A stretch of 20,709 nt of DNA. Origin: a virus. This document shows, in pieces, positions 1 to 7,520 of the stretch. Numbering within the stretch: position 1 is the stretch's first letter; each line of letters begins with the position of its first letter. The stretch covers positions 1 through 20,709 of IMG/VR virus record IMGVR_UViG_3300032236_001018. The stretch is one strand, 5' to 3'. The notes under the pieces are model-generated. The model saw only the letters and a list, made by a program, of their open reading frames with translations, searched no databases and was not told the DNA's origin. Made by a program: the position numbers and the translations under genes.

Positions 1-806
1 CTTGCAGAAACTGTTCCAACATAAATTGTATTCCAGTAGTTGCTTGCTCCACCAAGATTTAGTGTGTTGTTTGTTGTTGGTAGAACGTTTACGTTACTAC
101 GCCAAGCATTTGTAGCATTCTGGTATGTCCAAGTTACGACACTGTTGTTACCAAGAACAACACCGCCACCGTCAACACCACTACCAGTATTTTGGTTATT
201 TGCCAACACAAGGTTAAGATTGTTTGTTGTGATATTACTTGAACCACTGGTTGTAATAGTTCCAGTAACTTTCAAGCTACCAGCAACAATAAGACTGTTT
301 ACAACGTTTACGTTACCGCTTGTATCAATATATGCCTGTGTTGTGTTATTTTGTTTTAAGTTATACTGGCTATTTGTAACTGTTCCAACGTGAAAACTTG
401 TAGCATCAGTAATTGCCATACCAACAACACCACCGTCATTGGTTCTAATAAAAAGATTTCCGCCGCCGCCACTTTGTAGTGAAGTATTACCCGTAATAAC
501 AACACTACCATTTGAGTTAATAAATGCAGGTGTTTGACCAGCCATTTTAAAGTTAAGCTGTGTTGCACTCGCACTACCAAAATGTGTATAGGTATTATCA
601 GCAACAATATATGCACTTACACTGCCGCTATAGTTGTTAGCATAAATCGTTCCAAATCCATTGCTACCCGCAGGTGCAGCAACCGAGAAACCAGATGAAC
701 CAGTTGTTATAAGTGAACCGCCAATGGTAATATTACCACTTGCTGCATCAATGCTTGTTGGTCCTACGGTGAGACCGTTATGTACCGTAAAATTCGTATT
801 TGCCAT
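1..806 (-). CDS. Tail fibre-like structural protein, 3' end beyond window
   Basis: An uninterrupted reading frame runs from an ATG at 806 to the left edge, giving at least 268 codons with no stop, so the C-terminus lies outside the window. The protein is rich in Asn, Thr, Gly and Ser and opens with short beta-repeat phrases (GNITIGGSLITT; later IVAGSLKVTGTITTSG), as in phage fibre shafts. From about residue 195 it carries the module NLNLVLANNQ, then a Gly-rich turn, then VVTWTYQNATNAWRSN, which recurs in the 1094- and 253-residue proteins of this window. The last visible part (NTLNLGGASNYWNTIYVG) is the register motif common before fibre tips. A GGGAG lies about 10 bases before the start. The gene follows the 1094-residue fibre by 24 bases, so it is probably co-transcribed with it. 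Fibre family is recognised by composition and shared modules; exact role and receptor are unknown. Confidence 0.88.
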   Translation of the reverse strand, partial: MANTNFTVHNGLTVGPTSIDAASGNITIGGSLITTGSSGFSVAAPAGSNGFGTIYANNYSGSVSAYIVADNTYTHFGSASATQLNFKMAGQTPAFINSNGSVVITGNTSLQSGGGGNLFIRTNDGGVVGMAITDATSFHVGTVTNSQYNLKQNNTTQAYIDTSGNVNVVNSLIVAGSLKVTGTITTSGSSNITTNNLNLVLANNQNTGSGVDGGGVVLGNNSVVTWTYQNATNAWRSNVNVLPTTNNTLNLGGASNYWNTIYVGTVSA

Positions 807-830
807 AGTTCCATATCTCCCTGCTGGCTA

Positions 831-3800
831 TTATAGTGGCATATAGGTTGGGAACATTGTAGCAGATGCCGTGCTGCTCCAAGTGTTTGCGTTCATATAA
901 ACAACACCGCTGCTTATTGTAGTAGAGAAGTTTGCCAATGCGTTTGCACCAGTGTTAACAACACCATAAACTTGACTGGTTGGAGTTGTTCCATCATGAA
1001 CAACAATCACTTCTGCCATGCTATAACGGTTGTTTGTGCCGTCTGTTACCTTAATAACATATTTTGCGCCACGGAAAGCACTGGTTGAGAAACTATCAAT
1101 TGCTGTAGGTGTATTTTGTGTAAGAGCGACATTGCTCATAAGTGGTGCTTGACCACCACCAAAATAGTTACTGCCGCTTGTGCCAGCGTTTGCAATCCAA
1201 CGATAAGTTGAACCGTTTACATAACCGTGAATATTACCTGTTGTGCCACCAGTGTCAGTTACTTCAAATGCGCTGGTGCCTGCGCTCAATGCAGTAGCAA
1301 TAGCAGTTGTTGTAATAACACGAGCATCGATAACGTCAGTACCTAATGGTGCTTCTGTAAATGCAAGGGTTGTTCCACTTACACTATAAGCAGTTAGTGG
1401 AAGCTGAATAACACCGTTGATGGCAACGATAGTGCTGTTTGTTGTTCCAGCTTGACTTAGTGTAAAGTTTGTTGTTGTTCCATCACCAGTAAATTTATCT
1501 TCACTTACAACTGTAAATGTGCTACCAGTTCCACTCCAAGAAGATGTACCAGCATTATAAAACTCTAGTTGGTTAGTTAGTGAGTTATAACGAACCATAC
1601 CTGCGGTACCATTACTTGGACGTTGACCTGTAGTTCCAACTGGAACAATCATACTATCAGTGCTACCAATTTGGAAACTTGCGTTACCCGTAAAGGAATT
1701 AAATAATTTCTTAATACCAACTTGACCAGTTGAACCATTTAAAACAAGTAGGTTGCCATAGCCAGCAGCACTATTTCCATTAACAATTACGTTAGCAACA
1801 ACACCGCTATAGTTAATCCAAAGATTTCCATTTGCGCCAGTATTCTTGAAAAGATCAGCACCACTTGCTGGATAAATGTTAGAGTTATACATATTTGGTG
1901 CAATTACAGAACTTGCTGCCACAATATTTGCACCGCTATAAATGTTACCAACAACACCAGCACCACCCTGAACAACAAATGCACCAGTTGTTGAACTTGT
2001 GCTTGTTGTAGCAGTTTGAACAACAATATTGCCGTTAGTTGAAACGATTGCAGCATCAGTAGCACCACTGTTTACAACAAAACGGATAGCATTGCTTGTG
2101 GTTGTTCCTAATACAAGGTCACTACTAGTTGATGTTAGATAAACATTGTTTGGTGCAGATAGTGATCCGCTTCCACTAAATCCACTGCTGTTTATACCAA
2201 AGTCGCCATAGTATGTTGATGCAGTGCTCTGATCGTTGTTTACGATAAAGTCAGAACTTGCAGTGGTGCCATTGTTTGTATTTTGTAGGATGCTTTGAAC
2301 ATAACTGTTAATGTTCAATTGTCCCATATACTTTATGTTTACATCACTGTATGAGAGTGTGCCAGCAAATACGTTGCTACCAAGATATACGTTACCACTT
2401 ATACCGATACCACCATTTATGACTGCTGCACCAGTAGTAGTAGAAGTAGAGTTTGTTCCGCTATTTGCATAAACAATACCACCAACAATTGCAGCACCAC
2501 CAACACCAAGACCACCACTACCACTTATAACAACAGCACCAGTTGAAGTAGAAGTAGCAGCATTGCCACTATAGGCAACCATATTACCAAGAAGTAGAGT
2601 ATCGTAAATTATGCTTGCATTGCCAAGATCAACAGTAGAGCCTGGTTCAGTGCGAATATTACTGAACAAATACCAATTATTATCAGTATGATTTCTTACA
2701 AGACCAGTATGGTTATACCCCTCAACTAGATCATATTTGTGACTGTAAAAACCAATTTCATAGTTATAACTTACTACGCTATTTGCAGCAAGATAAAGTA
2801 ACGGTGCATTAGCAACAACCGCATTATAACCAATACTATTGATGTAGTTAACAACAAGGTTACCATTTATATAACTATCGCCACCAGCATAAAAACCACC
2901 AGCAATTTGTAGCGCACCTTGACCGCTTCCATAGCTGTTACCTGTAGTGTTAATCTTTACTGCACCAGCACCATTTTTGCCTAAATTCATAGTTGTAGCT
3001 GCGCCACCCATATTAACAGTGGTAGCATTTGCGTTAAAGACAGATGCTGTGCCAGTAGAACTTGTGTCGATAACTGGATTTGAACCATTAACTAATACTT
3101 GTGTAGTATTTGGTAAAATTAATGAAGGATTATTAATTGTTGCAGCACCAGTGGCCGCACCCATGTTAAGAGAAGTTGCTGCGCCAGCAAAGTTCATTGT
3201 AGTCGCAACAGTATTATAAAGATTCTGTGTAGCTTGGCTACCAATTAAAGTTGGGTTTGCAATATTTGCTGTTCCGCTGGTAGCACCCATATTAAGTGCA
3301 GTAGCAGCACCACCAAAGTTTAATGTCGTAGCAACAGTATTATATAAACTGGTGGTTGATGATGCACCACGAACAGTAGTTGGGTTTATTACTAAAGCGG
3401 CACCTGAAGTTGAACCAAGTGTTATAGAAGTTCCAGAAGCAAATGCAGATATTGTTGTTGCAGTGCCAAGTAAGTTTGCACTAGATTGGTCAGTTGTGAT
3501 ATAACCGTTACCAAGTAGATTGATACCAGTTCCAACATTAAGAGCACCACTCATACCAGCACCACCAGTTACTACTAATGCGCCAGTTGTTGTATTTGTA
3601 GATGCGGTCCCGCTTGCGGCCCAAATATTTCCAGTCGCCGTGATAGTTCCAGTATTAAGAGTAGTTAAACTTGCAGTGCCAATGGTTGCATTATTTAATT
3701 TAATACCATATGCTTGTAAGTTAGCATAACCACTGTTATTAATTGCGCCAAAAGTTGTAGCAGCAGTAGATTCAGTGGTATATTGTAATTGGAATTGCTG

Positions 3801-4115
3801 TGCGCCTTCTTCCCAAATCATCGCAACATTGTTTTGGTTACCACGACCCATTACAAAACCAAGGTCATATGAGGGAGTGCCGCTTTGGTTTCTATTAATA
3901 GCTAATAGTGGGTCTGCAATAACAACGTTTGTAGTATCTAGAGTTGTTGTAACACCGTTGACCGTGAGATTGCCAATGGTCATATTACCAGTATATGTAA
4001 AATTATCACTTAATAGACCGCCACTAACGGACTTTGCTACAACCTTTGCATCAGCATAGATATCACTGTTATAAACTTGGTTATTACGAATTCTCGTTAA
4101 TGCATTCGTTGCCAT
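831..4115 (-). CDS. Large tail fibre protein (1094 aa) with internal repeats
   Basis: A complete beta-repeat fibre protein. Residues 45-120 form a shaft-entry module (GNLTVNGVTTTLDTTNVVI, then DPLLAINRN and an aromatic NNVAMIWEE strand). Four copies of a TTGA-VV-GG-G-GN unit lie near residues 171-197, 518-545, 553-580 and 701-728. Three copies of an ATT-NFGGAAT-LNMG unit lie at 258-383. Residues 825-932 hold a module (RPSNGTAGMVRYNSLTNQ, then FTGDGTTTNFTLS and GVIQLP) that recurs in the 517- and 133-residue proteins. Residues 1000-1094 form a C-terminal domain (DSFSTSAFRGAKYVIKV, AEVIVVHDGT) also found at the end of the 517-residue protein. There is no S74 chaperone at its C-terminus. Translation starts 8 bases after GGGAG, which sits in a hairpin arm with a late promoter in the loop. 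Its length and multiple modules suggest a long fibre, but whether side or tail-tip is unknown. Confidence 0.92.
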   Translation of the reverse strand: MATNALTRIRNNQVYNSDIYADAKVVAKSVSGGLLSDNFTYTGNMTIGNLTVNGVTTTLDTTNVVIADPLLAINRNQSGTPSYDLGFVMGRGNQNNVAMIWEEGAQQFQLQYTTESTAATTFGAINNSGYANLQAYGIKLNNATIGTASLTTLNTGTITATGNIWAASGTASTNTTTGALVVTGGAGMSGALNVGTGINLLGNGYITTDQSSANLLGTATTISAFASGTSITLGSTSGAALVINPTTVRGASSTTSLYNTVATTLNFGGAATALNMGATSGTANIANPTLIGSQATQNLYNTVATTMNFAGAATSLNMGAATGAATINNPSLILPNTTQVLVNGSNPVIDTSSTGTASVFNANATTVNMGGAATTMNLGKNGAGAVKINTTGNSYGSGQGALQIAGGFYAGGDSYINGNLVVNYINSIGYNAVVANAPLLYLAANSVVSYNYEIGFYSHKYDLVEGYNHTGLVRNHTDNNWYLFSNIRTEPGSTVDLGNASIIYDTLLLGNMVAYSGNAATSTSTGAVVISGSGGLGVGGAAIVGGIVYANSGTNSTSTTTGAAVINGGIGISGNVYLGSNVFAGTLSYSDVNIKYMGQLNINSYVQSILQNTNNGTTASSDFIVNNDQSTASTYYGDFGINSSGFSGSGSLSAPNNVYLTSTSSDLVLGTTTSNAIRFVVNSGATDAAIVSTNGNIVVQTATTSTSSTTGAFVVQGGAGVVGNIYSGANIVAASSVIAPNMYNSNIYPASGADLFKNTGANGNLWINYSGVVANVIVNGNSAAGYGNLLVLNGSTGQVGIKKLFNSFTGNASFQIGSTDSMIVPVGTTGQRPSNGTAGMVRYNSLTNQLEFYNAGTSSWSGTGSTFTVVSEDKFTGDGTTTNFTLSQAGTTNSTIVAINGVIQLPLTAYSVSGTTLAFTEAPLGTDVIDARVITTTAIATALSAGTSAFEVTDTGGTTGNIHGYVNGSTYRWIANAGTSGSNYFGGGQAPLMSNVALTQNTPTAIDSFSTSAFRGAKYVIKVTDGTNNRYSMAEVIVVHDGTTPTSQVYGVVNTGANALANFSTTISSGVVYMNANTWSSTASATMFPTYMPL
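2376..2564 (-). repeat. Tandem pair of TTGA-V-GG-G fibre repeats
   Basis: Two adjacent copies in the 1094-residue fibre (residues 518-545 and 553-580) follow the pattern TSTTTGAAVINGGIGISGN, with a variant TSTSTGAVVISGSGGLG. Further single copies lie at 3525-3605 and 1932-2015 in the same gene and near residues 317-338 of the 608-residue fibre. Confidence 0.75.
2976..3344 (-). repeat. Three ATT-NFGGAAT-LNMG repeats inside the 1094-aa fibre
   Basis: Residues 258-281, 300-323 and 361-383 of the fibre protein repeat the pattern (Y)NTVATT-NF-GAAT-LNMGA-(T/S)G, and the third copy ends in LGKNGAG. The DNA of the first two copies is also similar. Such imperfect beta repeats are typical of trimeric fibre shafts and can expand or contract by recombination. 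Confidence 0.8.
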
Positions 4116-4122
4116 CTAAAAT

Positions 4123-4148
4123 ACTCCCACAATTCTATTTATGGGAGT
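4123..4148 (-). promoter_or_regulatory. Late promoter inside an SD-masking hairpin
   Basis: The box CATAAATA (4136-4143) matches the T4-type late promoter NATAAATA, with predicted transcript start near 4130. Perfect 7-base arms (4123-4129 and 4142-4148, ACTCCCA/TGGGAGT) enclose a 12-base loop. The 3' arm contains the GGGAG SD of the 1094-residue fibre. A late transcript would begin after the 5' arm and leave the SD free; a transcript reading through from the ketoacyl synthase gene would fold and mask it. The hairpin could also act as a weak terminator, but only ATTTTAG follows it. Confidence 0.7.
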
Positions 4149-4163
4149 TTTTGGATTTTTAAG

Positions 4164-5366
4164 TCAGTATTTGCCAAGAACCAATGAGGAGTTTATTCCA
4201 CCAAATGCAAAGTTACTACTTAACGCATAATCAATATTCATTTTACGACCAACATTTGGAATTACATCCATATCACATTCTGGGTCTGCGGTTGTATAGT
4301 TTATAGTAGGTGGTGCAAAGCTGTTTTGCATTGCTTTAATTGTAATAATTGTTTCAACAGCACCAGTTGCAGCTATCATATGTCCATGTATTGGTTTTGT
4401 GGATGATATTGGTAGTGAATCAGCATGTGAACCAAATACTTTACGCAAACCAGCTATTTCGTTCTTATCATTAAGTTCAGTACCAGTTCCGTGAGCATTT
4501 ACATAATCGATGTCACTTAAACTTAAACCAGAATCTGCAATTGCGCCTTGCATTGCTTTAACTAATCCTATATTATCAGGTTGCAATAAATGAAATGCAT
4601 CATTTGTATTTGAATGTCCAAGAATACGACCGTGTGGTTTTACACCTCTTGCTATCACATCTTCTTCTTTTTCAATTACTAAAATGCCAGCACCTTCACC
4701 GAGAACTACTCCGTCTCTGTCAATAGTAAAAGGTCTACTACCAGTTAAACTTAATGCGTTCATATATTCCCATGCTCGCATTACATATGGTTGAATAGTT
4801 GCTTCTGTTCCGCCAACGATAGCACGGTCAAGTATACCTGCACGTATAAGTTGAAATGCCAAACCAATTGATTGATTGCCAGCAGCACATCCTGCACCAA
4901 TTGGATAACTTGGACCATAAATTTTATTTTCTATACAAATGTAACTAATAGCTGCATTTGTCATAGCTTTTGGAACAGTGAATATATCTTTTTTATTAGA
5001 TTTTTCAATCAATCTTGTTATTATATTGCAAATTGATTCTGCACCAGGCAACCCATTGCCGATCACTATTCCTGTTCTGCTATCACTTAAAATTTCTTGT
5101 GTAATTTTACTTTCCGCAATTGCCTCACGTGCAGCTATCGCCGCATATGCCGCAAATAAATCTATGCGAGTTTGTCGTGTAAAATGTTCAAGATGATTGA
5201 AATTTTTAATTTTTGCGGCTATGTTTATTTTATTCCCAACATCATAATCGTGTTGAAATTCATGTATACCACTTGTATTTGTTAGTATTGCGTTCCACAA
5301 TGCGTCAACACCAATGCCACATGCAGTTATACAACCCATGCCACTAACAACAATATTTGATTTCAT
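4164..5366 (-). CDS. Beta-ketoacyl-ACP synthase (KAS II/FabF-like), phage-encoded
   Basis: A complete 400-residue condensing enzyme; E. coli FabF has about 413 residues. This family joins an acyl chain held on the active-site Cys to malonyl-ACP with loss of CO2 in the cytoplasm. All key residues are visible: Cys160 in GAGCAAGNQS, His292 in NAHGTGTELND, Lys324 and His329 in SSTKPIHGHMIAATGAVE, and the Phe-gate region SNFAFGGINSSL (Phe388). The thiolase-fold landmarks SRPFTIDRDGVVLGEGAG and PPTIN are also present. Lys-Pro-Ile-His-Gly-His replaces the usual KSMTGH of FabF, so a specialised rather than housekeeping synthase is possible and its substrate cannot be predicted. No acyl carrier protein or other fatty-acid gene is in the window, so it would need host ACP. 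It is last in the adhesin operon, 18 bases after the 196-residue gene. No SD precedes the ATG, and CTTAAATA lies just upstream. Confidence 0.95.
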   Translation of the reverse strand: MKSNIVVSGMGCITACGIGVDALWNAILTNTSGIHEFQHDYDVGNKINIAAKIKNFNHLEHFTRQTRIDLFAAYAAIAAREAIAESKITQEILSDSRTGIVIGNGLPGAESICNIITRLIEKSNKKDIFTVPKAMTNAAISYICIENKIYGPSYPIGAGCAAGNQSIGLAFQLIRAGILDRAIVGGTEATIQPYVMRAWEYMNALSLTGSRPFTIDRDGVVLGEGAGILVIEKEEDVIARGVKPHGRILGHSNTNDAFHLLQPDNIGLVKAMQGAIADSGLSLSDIDYVNAHGTGTELNDKNEIAGLRKVFGSHADSLPISSTKPIHGHMIAATGAVETIITIKAMQNSFAPPTINYTTADPECDMDVIPNVGRKMNIDYALSSNFAFGGINSSLVLGKY

Positions 5367-5371
5367 ATGGA

Positions 5372-5379
5372 TATTTAAG
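5372..5379 (-). promoter_or_regulatory. Possible degenerate late promoter box before the KAS gene
   Basis: CTTAAATA differs from NATAAATA at the second base. If used with T4-like spacing, transcription would start at or next to the A of the KAS start codon, giving a leaderless mRNA. The gap is AT-rich, so a chance match is quite possible. Confidence 0.25.
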
Positions 5380-5384
5380 AATTA

Positions 5385-5975
5385 TTATTTTGAAATGAAA
5401 ACTTTTTCAATCCAAAACTCTGCAATAGCGGCATCTACTGCGGGTGTTGCATCGGCTTCTCTATACACGCAAGCAATTGGTTCTAATGCTTTGTGTGTTT
5501 GACCATTTATTTCTAAATCAACGTTTGAAAAATAGTATCTACCTGTTCTTAAACGAAGTGGTTGTCCACTTGGTATACGCCAAACTTTATCTCGAACTAC
5601 ATCATTCATAGCATTGTTAATCAATTCACGCTGTGTTGCAGGATGTATGCAATAAAAACTCGTATTATCTTCAACTGCAGTAGATACACAACTATCAATA
5701 TTAAATGAGCCACTTGGAGTTATGATTACACCATAACGCAATTTTGAAATATAAGGAGATTCTGGTAGTTCTGTTCCAACGTTTTCTCCATTAAGATAAC
5801 CATCAATATTGAGCCAACCACTTGCAAGAACATGGCGTGAAACAAACTCTTCTTTAGATATACCAATATATGGAAAATCTTGTGTTATTGAATCACCTGC
5901 TTGAGTCATAGTAACTTTGGCAAGTTGCATAGGAAAATTAGCAATATGAATTGTATTGCCTGTAATAACACTCAT
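5385..5975 (-). CDS. Unrecognised phage protein, 196 aa
   Basis: I do not recognise this family. The protein is soluble-looking, with no signal peptide, membrane segment or repeats. Its composition (charged, with Trp, Tyr and Cys) differs from the Thr/Asn-rich fibres around it. Visible landmarks are SKEEFVSRHVLASGWLNIDG (about residues 40-59), a central IITPSGSFNIDSC, FYCIHPATQRELINNAMNDV (about 107-126), and a C-terminal AAIAEFWIEKVFISK. It starts inside the stop of the 120-residue gene (ATGA overlap) with no clear SD, so it is probably translationally coupled to it. It lies directly before the ketoacyl synthase. A small baseplate or fibre-associated protein is one option; a partner of the synthase is another. 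Neither is supported by a motif. Confidence 0.82.
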   Translation of the reverse strand: MSVITGNTIHIANFPMQLAKVTMTQAGDSITQDFPYIGISKEEFVSRHVLASGWLNIDGYLNGENVGTELPESPYISKLRYGVIITPSGSFNIDSCVSTAVEDNTSFYCIHPATQRELINNAMNDVVRDKVWRIPSGQPLRLRTGRYYFSNVDLEINGQTHKALEPIACVYREADATPAVDAAIAEFWIEKVFISK

Positions 5976-6334
5976 AAAATTGTGATGCCTGTCATATTAC
6001 CAACATCACCATTAGGCGATGTATAGGTTGTTACATTTATTAAATCGCCAATTGGAAAATTATATACTTTGCCGATTTCTGCTTTTGCTGCAGCTACTAC
6101 TTCTTCATTCTTTTTGCTTTGTTCTTTAAGATATTTTTGATGTGCTATTACAGCACCTTGTCTTGCAATTTGTGCGAGTGCATCACTTAAATCATTTGGG
6201 TTATAATTATGAATATCAAAACTATAACGTTCACTTTCATCAACGCTCATATCACTTGCATCAGTTGTAAAACTAACAATCAAGCTATGGTTTTCTTCAT
6301 TATATTCATGAACTTTTACAGTTAACGTATCCAT
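5972..6334 (-). CDS. Small unrecognised protein, possible fibre-assembly helper
   Basis: A 120-residue protein with an N-terminal beta part (TLTVKVHEYNEENHSLIVSF), a central acidic stretch, a charged helical segment at about residues 50-90 (LSDALAQIARQGAVIAH, YLKEQSKKNEEVVAAAKAEI), and a short beta-like C-terminus. SD AAGGA lies 7 bases before the ATG. It sits between the glycine-rich adhesin genes and the 196-residue gene, and overlaps the latter by four bases. Small proteins with a helical centre just after adhesin genes are often fibre-assembly chaperones. That is inference from position and shape; I see no diagnostic motif. There is no DSL phosphopantetheine site, so it is not an acyl carrier protein. 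Confidence 0.82.
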   Translation of the reverse strand: MDTLTVKVHEYNEENHSLIVSFTTDASDMSVDESERYSFDIHNYNPNDLSDALAQIARQGAVIAHQKYLKEQSKKNEEVVAAAKAEIGKVYNFPIGDLINVTTYTSPNGDVGNMTGITIL

Positions 6335-6343
6335 TTTAATTCC

Positions 6344-7165
6344 TTAAGAATAGCTTCCAAGTCTTGTGCCTGTTACAATCCACGTTGCATAGGCTATACC
6401 GTTGATATATTTACCAGCAGCGCCGCCTGCTCTACCGTTTCCACTAGTTGCACCATCTTGACCAGGATTACCACCATTAGCACCTCCGCCACCGCCTGCA
6501 GTTCTAGTTCCACCACTTCCACCATTAGCGCCGCCACTACCAGCATCATAACCAGCACCACCACCACCGCCAGTTCCGTTAAAGCTACCGCCGCCGCCTA
6601 AACAGCTACCATAAGTTGAACCACCGTCAGTTGCACCACCGCCTCCACCTGCACCAGCAATAGTTCCATTGTTTGTAATGTTTACTGCGCATTGTAATAA
6701 TAGTGCGTTACCACCAGGTGCGCCACTTCCACCAGCACCGCCGTTACCATCGCCACCATTACCTCCAGTTCCAATGATAACGCCATTGTTTATTAAATTT
6801 ATAGTATCACCAGATGAAAATCCAGTAATTGTCATTGCATAAGAACCAGTAGAACTGCTACCAACATAAATTCCGCTGTTAATTGTTAAATTTACTTTTG
6901 TAAAATTAGCTACATATCCACTTACTGCTGCTGGATTTAATGTATAATTTTTTGTATCAGCGGCAATAGTTAAATCAACAGTAACCTTATTTTGCGTTCC
7001 ACGAAACTCACTGAAATTTAAATTTGTAGTATCAAAAGTGCCAATGGTTAACGTTGATGGTTTATAATATGAAACTCCACGGTAAAATGACAGTGCATTA
7101 CCTAACTGAAATTCAGTGTTAATATTTGCATTAAGGGCAACTTTACCAGTTAACGAAATTGTCAT
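6344..7165 (-). CDS. Glycine-rich adhesin-like tail protein, 273 aa
   Basis: Residues 1-57 form a head module (NANINTEFQLGNALSFYRGV, ending NLNFSEFRG) that matches residues 14-63 of the 217-residue protein upstream. Residues 58-130 are beta-rich (VTVDLTIAADTKNYTLN, INSGIYVG, GDTINLINNGVIIG). From about residue 130 to 250 there are long glycine tracts (repeated GGxGG, with GAGGGGGA and TAGGGGGANGG), then a short C-terminal cap ending YATWIVTGTRLGSYS. Phage distal adhesins such as gp38 of Salmonella phage S16 use polyglycine helix sandwiches to present receptor-binding loops; the composition here suggests a similar solution, but homology cannot be shown by eye. It follows the 117-residue gene by one base and has only a weak GGA as SD, so coupled translation is likely. 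Confidence 0.88.
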   Translation of the reverse strand: MTISLTGKVALNANINTEFQLGNALSFYRGVSYYKPSTLTIGTFDTTNLNFSEFRGTQNKVTVDLTIAADTKNYTLNPAAVSGYVANFTKVNLTINSGIYVGSSSTGSYAMTITGFSSGDTINLINNGVIIGTGGNGGDGNGGAGGSGAPGGNALLLQCAVNITNNGTIAGAGGGGGATDGGSTYGSCLGGGGSFNGTGGGGGAGYDAGSGGANGGSGGTRTAGGGGGANGGNPGQDGATSGNGRAGGAAGKYINGIAYATWIVTGTRLGSYS

Positions 7166-7166
7166 T

Positions 7167-7520
7167 TTAAGTCCAAGTAATCTTTATTCCACCATTGGTG
7201 CCATTTCCACCAGCTGCACCAATAAAGTAATTTAAAACTGTTGCGTTAGGAATTTGACCAGCACCATATACTACTTTTATATATCCGCCTGCGCCTCCTG
7301 CACCGCCGCCTGCTCCACCAGCATATCCACTTGTTCCAGTCCCAGTTCCACCTACGCCAACATTTGCAGTTGTCGCACTTGCAGTTGTAGATGTTCCACT
7401 AGCAGTTCCAGTTGCACCACTATTACCATTAAGAAATGTAAAACTTTTTGGATTAGGTATAAACGGTGTTATACCCACATCTATTGTTCCACCACTACCG
7501 CCTGCTCCAAACTGTGCCAT
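7167..7520 (-). CDS. Small glycine-rich tail protein, 117 aa
   Basis: Short Gly/Thr/Ser/Ala-rich protein with GGAGGGAGGAGGYIKVVYG (about residues 67-85) and a C-terminal GGNGTNGGIKITW strand, as at the end of glycine-rich phage tail domains. It lacks the INTEFGLG head module of its two neighbours. It starts in a TAATG overlap with the stop of the 217-residue gene and has its own AAGGA about 9 bases upstream, which supports a real start. In its own frame the sequence upstream of the ATG reads as Arg-rich and hits a stop within 40 bases, so this is not a simple frameshift of the gene before. It may still be the detached C-terminal half of an ancestral glycine-rich protein. Confidence 0.8.
   Translation of the reverse strand: MAQFGAGGSGGTIDVGITPFIPNPKSFTFLNGNSGATGTASGTSTTASATTANVGVGGTGTGTSGYAGGAGGGAGGAGGYIKVVYGAGQIPNATVLNYFIGAAGGNGTNGGIKITWT

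Noticed and set aside
40-846. Plus-strand open frames at 40-393 and 661-846
   Set aside because: They lie opposite a continuous minus-strand fibre frame (806 to the left edge) with coherent fibre motifs. Their Pro/Leu/Val-rich products are antisense shadows of Thr/Asn/Gly codons.
4123-4148. Hairpin as a classic terminator after the ketoacyl synthase
   Set aside because: A 7-base stem with a 12-base loop and only a short T run is weak compared with the terminator at 15144-15174. The promoter and SD placement explain it better.
5972-6334. Small gene near the ketoacyl synthase as a possible acyl carrier protein
   Set aside because: No DSL-type phosphopantetheine attachment site and no four-helix acidic profile; the N-terminus is beta-like.
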